A stretch of 5,149 nt of DNA from Methylobacter sp. (lineage in GTDB: Bacteria; Pseudomonadota; Gammaproteobacteria; Methylococcales; Methylomonadaceae). The notes beneath the pieces are model-generated. The model made no database searches and was not told the origin of the DNA. It saw nothing but the letters and a program-made list of their open reading frames with translations. Within the stretch, counting starts at the first letter, position 1, and each line of letters starts with the position of its first letter. Positions 1-5,149 of the stretch are shown here, piece after piece. The position numbers were made by a program, and so were the translations under genes. Location: the NCBI GenBank assembly GCA_028714995.1, contig JAQTLI010000252.1, positions 1 through 5,149 of the forward strand, written 5' to 3'.

Positions 1-569
1 GCTTTTTGTTCGGGATTTTTCCCGGCCTGGTAATCAGCCTCATCAACGGTGTTGCCGGGCAATTATTAGGCGAAACCTTGCCAAATGACGCAGCTTTAGG
101 CTGGTTGTGGCTGGCGCCGGTTTCTACCAGTCAGGCGTCGTATGCTCCGCCATTGGTTCTGGTCGGTGCGCTTATTGCTGCCGGTATCAGTTTTTGGTAT
201 TTACGTCGTAATCCCGCAACGGCGTTACGCATATCGGAGACATGGGATTGTGGTTTTGGTGGATTAACACCCCGCATGCAATACAGCAGCAGCGCTTTTA
301 CCATGCCGTTCCGGCGGATTTTCGCCAAGGTCTGGATGATTGACGAACAGATAGAAAAGGACATGCAAGGCGCCATGAATCAGGATGTGGCCGCTATTCG
401 CTATCACTTGGAGGTTCAGGATCACAGCTGGTCGCGGTTATATCAACCCATCGAACGCGGTGTGAACAAGACTGCCAAGGTAGTCGGGCGCATCCAAACA
501 GGAAATATCCGGACTTATCTGGGTTATTCGTTTGCGACGTTAATACTTTTGTTATGGGTGATCAGCTAA
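1..569 (+). CDS. hyfB: Hydrogenase-4 subunit B-like antiporter-type membrane protein, C-terminal part (5' end outside window)
   Basis: This is the 3' end of an open reading frame that enters from the left edge; the first full codon is at 3-5 and the stop TAA is at 567-569, giving 188 visible residues. The TTG at 6-8 is an internal Leu codon, not a start. The fragment belongs to the NuoL/HyfB/HycC family of proton-channel subunits. The hallmark is the stretch ETWDCG.....PRMQY, about residues 79-93, typical of the HyfB C-terminal region, followed by SSSAFTMPFRRIF. Hydrophobic segments lie near residues 2-20, 49-67 and 169-187, the last ending the protein. Between the last two is a polar, probably cytoplasmic or amphipathic stretch of about 100 residues. 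The antiporter core with its Glu/Lys channel residues is upstream and cannot be judged. By family, the product is an ion-translocating subunit in the distal membrane arm. It overlaps hyfC by one base. Identification is firm; the choice between hyfB and hycC names rests on the neighbouring hyfE and hyfF. Confidence 0.9.
   Translation, partial: FLFGIFPGLVISLINGVAGQLLGETLPNDAALGWLWLAPVSTSQASYAPPLVLVGALIAAGISFWYLRRNPATALRISETWDCGFGGLTPRMQYSSSAFTMPFRRIFAKVWMIDEQIEKDMQGAMNQDVAAIRYHLEVQDHSWSRLYQPIERGVNKTAKVVGRIQTGNIRTYLGYSFATLILLLWVIS
557..563 (+). promoter_or_regulatory. Shine-Dalgarno-like site for hyfC
   Basis: GGTGATC matches the downstream half of the extended Shine-Dalgarno consensus (AAGGAGGTGATC), complementary to the 3' end of 16S rRNA. 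It lies 5 bases before the ATG at 569 and supports that start over the in-frame ATG at 554, which has only AT-rich, non-purine sequence before it. Confidence 0.5.
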
Positions 570-1513
570 TGAATTGGTTAATAGCAGTCCTACAAACCAT
601 GCTATTTGTCGCGCTGGCGCCGTTGCTGGCAGGCTGGATCAAATGGTGCAAGTGTTATTTACAAAACCGTAAAGCGCCTTCTCTTTTTCAGCCTTATCGG
701 GATTTACTCAAATTAACAAATAAACAACCGGTGGTTGCAGAACAGGCTTCGTGGTTATTTATCATAGCGCCATACATTATTTTTTCGGCAACGGTGCTGG
801 CGGCAACTGTCGTGCCTTTGATTGCGGTTGATTTGCCTACTTCGGCCACCGCTGATGTGATTGTGATGGTGGGTTTTTTTGCCTTTGCCCGGTTTTTTCT
901 GGCACTGGCCGGTTTGGACATCGGCACCGCATTCGGTGGCATGGGTTCTTCGCGGGAGATGACCATATCATCACTGGCGGAACCAGCGATGTTGATGGCT
1001 GTTTTTACCCTGACCATGACTGCCTCAACGACCAATTTATCGTTTGCTATAGAACATGTGCTTAATGAAGGTTTCGTTTTGCGGCCATCTTTTGTATTTG
1101 CCTTAGCTGCCTTGATACTGGTTGCCATCGCTGAAACCGGGCGTATTCCTGTAGATAATCCGGCGACGCATCTGGAATTGACCATGATTCATGAAGCGAT
1201 GATTCTTGAGTACAGTGGTCGTCATCTCGCGCTGATTGAGTGGGCGAGTCAGCTGAAACTGATGCTTTATGGCGTGCTGATTGCCAATATCTTTTTTCCT
1301 TGGGGAATCGCCGAAACTCTTGGTATTCAAGCGTTAGGTAACGGTCTGCTAGCCATCATGGGCAAGCTCGCCTTGTTAGCGATATTCCTGGCGATGGCAG
1401 AGACGCTGGTTGCAAAAATGCGTTTATTTCGAGTTCAGGAGTACCTCAGTTTTGCCTATTTGCTAGGACTGTTGGGTATGTTAAGCCATATTATTTTGGA
1501 GGCGTCGCGCTAA
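569..1513 (+). CDS. hyfC: Hydrogenase-4 subunit C-like / NuoH-like membrane anchor subunit
   Basis: The product is 314 residues, the usual length for HyfC/HycD and NuoH relatives. An in-frame ATG at 554 would add five residues, but the ATG at 569, which overlaps the hyfB stop as TAATG and has a Shine-Dalgarno-like site, is preferred. About eight membrane helices are visible, roughly at residues 3-23, 61-83, 97-117, 136-158, 173-189, 230-248, 257-281 and 291-311. Family motifs include QPYRDLLKL (41-49), ARFFLALAGLDIGTAFGGMG (107-126), SSRE (127-130), and the NuoH-type loop ETGRIPVDNP...LE...ILEYSG (189-217). In complex I that loop sits next to the quinone chamber and the first proton path. By family, HyfC anchors the peripheral redox arm (HyfG/HyfI) to the membrane channels and passes on the redox-driven conformational change. 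Its position between hyfB and hyfE is typical of Hyf-like clusters. Identification is firm. Confidence 0.93.
   Translation: MNWLIAVLQTMLFVALAPLLAGWIKWCKCYLQNRKAPSLFQPYRDLLKLTNKQPVVAEQASWLFIIAPYIIFSATVLAATVVPLIAVDLPTSATADVIVMVGFFAFARFFLALAGLDIGTAFGGMGSSREMTISSLAEPAMLMAVFTLTMTASTTNLSFAIEHVLNEGFVLRPSFVFALAALILVAIAETGRIPVDNPATHLELTMIHEAMILEYSGRHLALIEWASQLKLMLYGVLIANIFFPWGIAETLGIQALGNGLLAIMGKLALLAIFLAMAETLVAKMRLFRVQEYLSFAYLLGLLGMLSHIILEASR
1498..1502 (+). promoter_or_regulatory. Shine-Dalgarno site for hyfE
   Basis: A full GGAGG lies within the last codons of hyfC, 10 bases before the ATG at 1513. It supports this start, which overlaps the hyfC stop as TAATG. Confidence 0.65.
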
Positions 1514-2190
1514 TGAATATTGCAGAATTGGATTTTTATACGCAAGCCATTTTATCGTTGGCTGCATTGGTGGGACTCACATCGTTTCTTATGTTAGGAC
1601 AGGGGCGGTTGTTACGGCTGGTTTTTGTGTTTGCCTTACAGGGTTTTTTATTAACCTTGACTACAGGATTGGCGGCATACAGCCTGAATAATCATCATCT
1701 GTATATTTCAGCTGTGCTGACTTTGGTGTTAAAAGTGATTTTTATTCCGTGGATGTTAAGACGGCAGGTTCTACATATGAACATGCATCGTGATGTTGAA
1801 GCGTTAAACAATAACACCATGGTGATGCTGGGCGGAGCCAGTCTGATGGTGTTCAGTTATTACGTGTTGCATCCTATTGTGCAATCCTCATCAGTGGTCA
1901 TGTTGAATGCGCTGGCGGTTAGCCTTTCAGTGGTGCTGCTGGGAATGCTGTTGATGATATCGCATCGTCAGGCTGTTGCTCATGTGGTGGGTTTTATGTC
2001 GATAGAAAACGGGCTGTTTTTTGCTGCCATAGTCGCCACCAATGGCATGCCGATGGTGGTTGAACTGGGCGTAGCTTTTGATGTGCTGGTGGCTGCAGTG
2101 TTGTTCGGCATCTTCTTCTTCCATATACGCACCAGCATTGATTCGCTGGATGTCGATCTGTTAAACAAGTTACACGAGGTGGATAAATGA
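1513..2190 (+). CDS. hyfE: Hydrogenase-4 subunit E-like (NuoK-related) membrane protein
   Basis: This is a 225-residue, almost wholly hydrophobic protein, close to the usual HyfE length of about 215-220. The start is set by GGAGG and by the TAATG overlap with hyfC. Seven membrane helices can be drawn, roughly at 11-30, 33-53, 62-82, 103-122, 126-148, 155-174 and 180-203, ending in a short charged tail. The C-terminal three-helix part resembles NuoK: it has the GFMSIENG motif (160-167) with Glu165 inside a helix, and Glu184 in the next. Lys74 in LTLVLKVIFIPW (69-80) is another buried charge typical of HyfE. In this family the protein links the NuoH-like subunit to the antiporter-like subunits and is thought to help carry protons. 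The gene sits between hyfC and hyfF, where E. coli has hyfD and hyfE; no hyfD is present. The gene overlaps hyfF by four bases (ATGA). Identification is good; which glutamate matches which NuoK residue is inferred. Confidence 0.9.
   Translation: MNIAELDFYTQAILSLAALVGLTSFLMLGQGRLLRLVFVFALQGFLLTLTTGLAAYSLNNHHLYISAVLTLVLKVIFIPWMLRRQVLHMNMHRDVEALNNNTMVMLGGASLMVFSYYVLHPIVQSSSVVMLNALAVSLSVVLLGMLLMISHRQAVAHVVGFMSIENGLFFAAIVATNGMPMVVELGVAFDVLVAAVLFGIFFFHIRTSIDSLDVDLLNKLHEVDK
2176..2182 (+). promoter_or_regulatory. Shine-Dalgarno site for hyfF
   Basis: GAGGTGG lies inside the last codons of hyfE and ends 4 bases before the ATG at 2187. It fits the GAGGTG part of the extended consensus and supports this start. 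Confidence 0.55.
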
Positions 2191-3650
2191 TTGCTGCCTA
2201 TTTGGTCTTATTAATCCCCTTGGTAGGCATTGTATTTTTTGCGTTTGCAGGGCATAGAACAGATACCGGGAAATTGAATGTCCGGTTCAACAGCGTCAGT
2301 TTGCTGGCCACTATCTGGCTGGCAATTAACGTACTGAATCAAGGTACGATCATTTCATCAGGCAAGGCTTTTTTGATTGACCCGTTTAATGTTTACCTGA
2401 TTGTCCTGACTGCTTTTGTCGGTCTCACTACATCGATATTTTCTTCGCCCTATATGGCGCATGAAAAGGAAATAGGCAAGCTCAATGATACGAGGTTAAA
2501 ACTCTATTACTCCATGTATCAGGGTTTTATGCTGGCCATGTATCTGGTTTTGACGGCTAACAACATGGGGATTATGTGGGTGGCGATGGAAGGCGCGACG
2601 CTGGCAACCGTGTTACTGGTCAGTTTGTATCGAACACCCGAATCGATTGAGGCCGCCTGGAAGTATTTTATTCTTTGCGGCGTGGGCATTGCGCAAGCTT
2701 TGTTCGGCACCATTTTGCTGTATTACGCAGCGGTGCAGATCGGTGACGGTGACAACGCCTTGCTGTGGTCGGTGCTTTATGAAAATGCCGAACAATTGAA
2801 TCCAGAAGTGCTTGAGATTGCCTTTGTTTTTTTACTGATAGGCTATGGCACAAAAATCGGCCTGGTGCCTTTACATAGCTGGTTACCCGATGCCCATTCC
2901 GAAGGCCCGACACCGATGTCGGCTGTGTTATCCGGATTATTGTTGAACGATGCCTTATACGCCGTGGTTCGCAACAAAATGCTGGTAGATGGGGCAACGC
3001 ATTCCAATATGGCAGGTTATTTAATGATGGGATTTGGCATGCTTTCGTTTCTGGTTGCTGCTGTGCTTTTACACCGGCAAAAAGACATTAAAAGGCTGTT
3101 CAGTTACTCATCCATTGAACACATGGGCATTATGACCTTTGCCTTTGGTATAGGCGGACCGTTAGCTACCTTTGCGGCATTACTGCATATGACTGTGCAT
3201 TCACTGACCAAATCAGCCATTTTTGTGACGGTAGGACATGCTGCACAGGTTGCCGGAACCCAGAGTATGGACAAGATACGCGGATTGATTAAAACCCAAC
3301 CCAAGATCGGCTGGGGGTTATTGATTGGAACCATTTCCATTGCGGGCTTTCCTCCCTTTGGTGTGTTTACCAGCGAATTCTTGGTGCTGCTGGCCACCAT
3401 GCACAGTTATCCCTGGCTAACGCCGTTGCTGTTATTGGGTATCGGCATTGCCTTTGCCGGGTTGTTCAGGCATATACAACCCATGGTTTACGGCGACAAA
3501 CCCGAAGGCCAGCTGCCGGTGAAAGCCAATTTATGGCCGGTAATGATTCATCTGGCGCTAGTACTTTGGATGGGTTTGGCCATACCCGGATTCCTGGCTA
3601 ACTGGTTTTCGCAGGCAACCATATTAATCTCAGGGAGTTCGCCGTTATGA
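2187..3650 (+). CDS. hyfF: Hydrogenase-4 subunit F-like antiporter-type (NuoM/NuoN-like) proton channel
   Basis: The product has 487 residues, slightly shorter than E. coli HyfF (about 526) and typical of related clusters. It belongs to the proton-conducting membrane transporter family (Mrp antiporter / NuoL-M-N), with about 13-14 membrane helices covering nearly the whole chain. Channel residues of the family are visible: Glu135 in WVAMEGATLATV; Lys223 in GYGTKIGLVPLHSWLPDAH, the most recognisable motif; His338 and Lys342 in MTVHSLTKS; and Glu397 in GFPPFGVFTSEF. The motif SEGPTPMSAVLSG (238-250) is also classic. With these charges intact, the subunit is expected to move protons or Na+ across the cytoplasmic membrane. 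The start at 2187 overlaps the hyfE stop as ATGA and has GAGGTGG just upstream. The stop TGA at 3648-3650 overlaps the hyfG start in the same way. Identification is firm; the ion and the direction of pumping cannot be told from sequence. Confidence 0.94.
   Translation: MIAAYLVLLIPLVGIVFFAFAGHRTDTGKLNVRFNSVSLLATIWLAINVLNQGTIISSGKAFLIDPFNVYLIVLTAFVGLTTSIFSSPYMAHEKEIGKLNDTRLKLYYSMYQGFMLAMYLVLTANNMGIMWVAMEGATLATVLLVSLYRTPESIEAAWKYFILCGVGIAQALFGTILLYYAAVQIGDGDNALLWSVLYENAEQLNPEVLEIAFVFLLIGYGTKIGLVPLHSWLPDAHSEGPTPMSAVLSGLLLNDALYAVVRNKMLVDGATHSNMAGYLMMGFGMLSFLVAAVLLHRQKDIKRLFSYSSIEHMGIMTFAFGIGGPLATFAALLHMTVHSLTKSAIFVTVGHAAQVAGTQSMDKIRGLIKTQPKIGWGLLIGTISIAGFPPFGVFTSEFLVLLATMHSYPWLTPLLLLGIGIAFAGLFRHIQPMVYGDKPEGQLPVKANLWPVMIHLALVLWMGLAIPGFLANWFSQATILISGSSPL
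3632..3637 (+). promoter_or_regulatory. Shine-Dalgarno site for hyfG
   Basis: AGGGAG lies 9 bases before the ATG at 3647. It favours this start over the next in-frame ATG at codon 18. Confidence 0.55.
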
Positions 3651-5149
3651 GTTCTGCAAATTGGATTACGGATTTTCTAAGCCAGCTGAGTACCGATATG
3701 ACTGTTGCAGAGATTGATATATCTTCGGCAACGTTGTGGCAAATCGAAAGCCACGAATGGCAACGATTTGCAGAACTGGCTGTACAGCAAAACCTGCGCT
3801 GGGTCGCTGGATGGGCGGAGCACAATCATAGACAGTTTTTCATCAATGCCTGTTTTGAGAAAAAGGGTGTTTATGTGTGGTTGCGTACGGTCATATATGG
3901 TTCCAATCCGGAATTGCCTTCACAAGCCACTGTTTATCCGGCAGCTAACCGCAGTGAGCGTCATACCCACGATATGTTTGGGATTAATTTTGTCGGACAT
4001 CCGGATAATCGGCGTTGGACACGACATCAAGCCTGGCCTGAAAACAGTTACCCATTACGCAAGGACTTTCCTGTTCAGGGCGAACCTGAAGTTGTAACAC
4101 CGCCTGACATGGATTATTCATTTGTCAAAGCGGAGGGAGCGGGTGTTTATGAAATCCCTGTAGGCCCTGTGCATGCGGGGATTATCGAGCCTGGGCATTT
4201 TCGTTTTCAGGCCGTGGGCGAGCTTATTTTAAATCTGGAAGAGCGATTGGGCTATGTGCATAAGGGTGTTGAGAAAATAGCCGAAGGCAGAACGCCAGAG
4301 CAATTAGCCCGTCTGGCAGGGCGCGTCTCCGGCGACACCACGGTAGGGCATTGCTGGGCCGCCTGCATGGCAATGGAGCAAGCCGCAGGTATTGAAATTC
4401 CGCCGCGTGCGGCACTGATTCGCGGCATTCTCGCCGAGCGTGAACGCATCGCCAACCACATGGGCGACATAGGCGCGATCTGTAACGATGTCGCTTTTGT
4501 GTTTGCGCAAATGCAGTTCACCCGCTTGCGTGAGCTTTGGCTGCGCACCAATGCGAAAATCTTCGGCCATCGCCTGTTAATGGATCGGATTGTTCCCGGG
4601 GGCGTCGTGTGTGACTTGTCAGAAGAATCCTGTGCATTAATGATGCAGGACATAACCGCGTTAAGAGCTGAGCTGGCGGAAATTATGCTGGCGCTGGATC
4701 TGAATTCATCATTGGAAGACAGGCTCTACACGGCGGGTTATCTGTCTGAGGAAACCGCTGCGGCCTTTGGAACATTGGGTTATGTCGGGCGAGCCAGCGG
4801 ACAGGATTTTGATGTACGCCGCGATGCGCCTTATGCGCCTTATGATCAGGTAACGGTCAAAGTTCCGCTGGAAACGCAGGGTGATATTGCCTCCCGATTC
4901 TGGATTAGAAGCAAGGAAATCAATGCAGCTCTAAAACTGATAGAAGCATTTATTAGCCAACTCTCTGCAGGCGATATTGTTACCGAATGGAAAACGCCGC
5001 AAGCCGACAGTGAAAGCTTAGGCATCATCGAAGGCTGGCGGGGTGAAATTATCACTTACATTCGTTTTGATGTTGATAACAAAATCGCACGTTTCTATCC
5101 ACGAGACCCTAGCCAATTGAACTGGCCTGCGTTGGAAAAGCTGGTTCTG
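3647..5149 (+). CDS. hyfG: HyfG/HycE-like large subunit (fused NuoC-NuoD type) lacking the first nickel-binding cysteine pair; 3' end outside window
   Basis: The frame stays open from ATG 3647 to the right edge, giving 501 residues with no stop; probably only a few tens of residues are missing. Residues about 20-145 form a NuoC-like (complex I 30 kDa) domain with its signature ERHTHDMFG (104-112), GHPDNRR (117-123) and YPLRKDFP (135-142). Residues about 165-501 form the NuoD / [NiFe]-hydrogenase large-subunit domain: PVGPVHAGIIEPGHFRF (171-187), YVHKGVEKIAEGRT (203-216), RGILAERERIANHMGDIG (259-276) and GRASGQDFDVRRDAPYAPYD (381-400). In HycE/HyfG hydrogenases the stretch after LAGRV reads CGIC...H and binds nickel. 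Here it is SGDTTVGH (228-235): both cysteines are replaced and only His235 remains. The C-terminal nickel motif would lie past the edge. The cytoplasmic subunit should dock on HyfC and HyfI, but H2 production or oxidation at a [NiFe] centre is unlikely. The family is clear; the Ehr-type reading is inferred. Confidence 0.9.
   Translation, partial: MSSANWITDFLSQLSTDMTVAEIDISSATLWQIESHEWQRFAELAVQQNLRWVAGWAEHNHRQFFINACFEKKGVYVWLRTVIYGSNPELPSQATVYPAANRSERHTHDMFGINFVGHPDNRRWTRHQAWPENSYPLRKDFPVQGEPEVVTPPDMDYSFVKAEGAGVYEIPVGPVHAGIIEPGHFRFQAVGELILNLEERLGYVHKGVEKIAEGRTPEQLARLAGRVSGDTTVGHCWAACMAMEQAAGIEIPPRAALIRGILAERERIANHMGDIGAICNDVAFVFAQMQFTRLRELWLRTNAKIFGHRLLMDRIVPGGVVCDLSEESCALMMQDITALRAELAEIMLALDLNSSLEDRLYTAGYLSEETAAAFGTLGYVGRASGQDFDVRRDAPYAPYDQVTVKVPLETQGDIASRFWIRSKEINAALKLIEAFISQLSAGDIVTEWKTPQADSESLGIIEGWRGEIITYIRFDVDNKIARFYPRDPSQLNWPALEKLVL

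Noticed and set aside
554..568. Earlier in-frame ATG as the start of hyfC, adding MGDQL.
   Set aside because: No purine-rich site precedes it, while the ATG at 569 has GGTGATC upstream and the TAATG overlap used again at the next junction.
694..1185. Opposite-strand open frame of 163 codons under hyfC.
   Set aside because: Its composition, rich in Ala, Lys, Thr and Ser, is what the reverse complement of a hydrophobic membrane gene yields; the hyfC frame fully explains the region.
3705..4097. A + strand open frame of 130 codons inside the start of the large subunit gene.
   Set aside because: It is out of frame with hyfG, lacks a ribosome site and any recognisable protein character, and the hyfG frame shows clear NuoC motifs over the same bases.
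4322..4351. Possibility that the missing cysteines come from a frameshift or sequencing error.
   Set aside because: The frame is continuous, and family motifs match on both sides (LAGRV before; RGILAERERIANHMGDIG after) with correct spacing, so these are substitutions and not a frame break.
4252..4653. Opposite-strand open frame of 133 codons, with another of 88 codons nested at 4304-4570.
   Set aside because: Both are low-complexity shadows of the hyfG coding frame with no family motif or ribosome site.
4826..4843. Perfect tandem copy of a 9-base unit (GCGCCTTAT twice).
   Set aside because: It encodes APYAPY inside a PYxxY-type motif common to the large-subunit family, so it reflects protein conservation rather than a DNA repeat element.

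Overview
The window is a slice of one long + strand operon. It encodes most of a membrane-bound, complex I-like assembly of the hydrogenase-4 (Hyf) / formate hydrogenlyase type. Five genes run without gaps: the C-terminal part of hyfB (1-569), hyfC (569-1513), hyfE (1513-2190), hyfF (2187-3650), and a hyfG-type fused NuoC-NuoD-like large subunit (3647 to beyond 5149). Every junction overlaps by 1 or 4 bases, and each internal start has a Shine-Dalgarno-like sequence inside the preceding gene. There is no intergenic space, so no promoter or terminator is expected or seen, and no RNA gene, mobile element or CRISPR array was found.

The genes fit together as one machine. HyfB and HyfF are antiporter-like (NuoL/M/N-type) proton or cation channels. 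HyfC is the NuoH-like membrane anchor that contacts the redox arm, and HyfE carries NuoK-like membrane helices. HyfG is the peripheral subunit that carries the [NiFe] site in true hydrogenases. The order B-C-E-F-G lacks the hyfD found in the E. coli hyf operon. The Fe-S subunit HyfI (NuoB-like) is expected just downstream.

The main point of interest is in the hyfG product. At the place where group 4 hydrogenases carry the first nickel-binding motif (R-x-C-G-x-C...H), this protein reads RVSGDTTVGH, so both cysteines are replaced (Ser228 and Thr231) although the surrounding fold is well conserved. The complex is therefore probably not a hydrogenase or formate hydrogenlyase, despite the names such genes usually receive. 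It resembles the 'energy-converting hydrogenase-related' (Ehr) complexes, whose electron donor and acceptor are unsettled. The membrane arm keeps the charged residues needed for ion translocation.

The organism is a bacterium of moderate GC content (a little under 50% by eye). Gene style and sequence character suggest a gammaproteobacterium, possibly a methanotroph of the Methylococcales type. That placement is an impression and is weakly supported.
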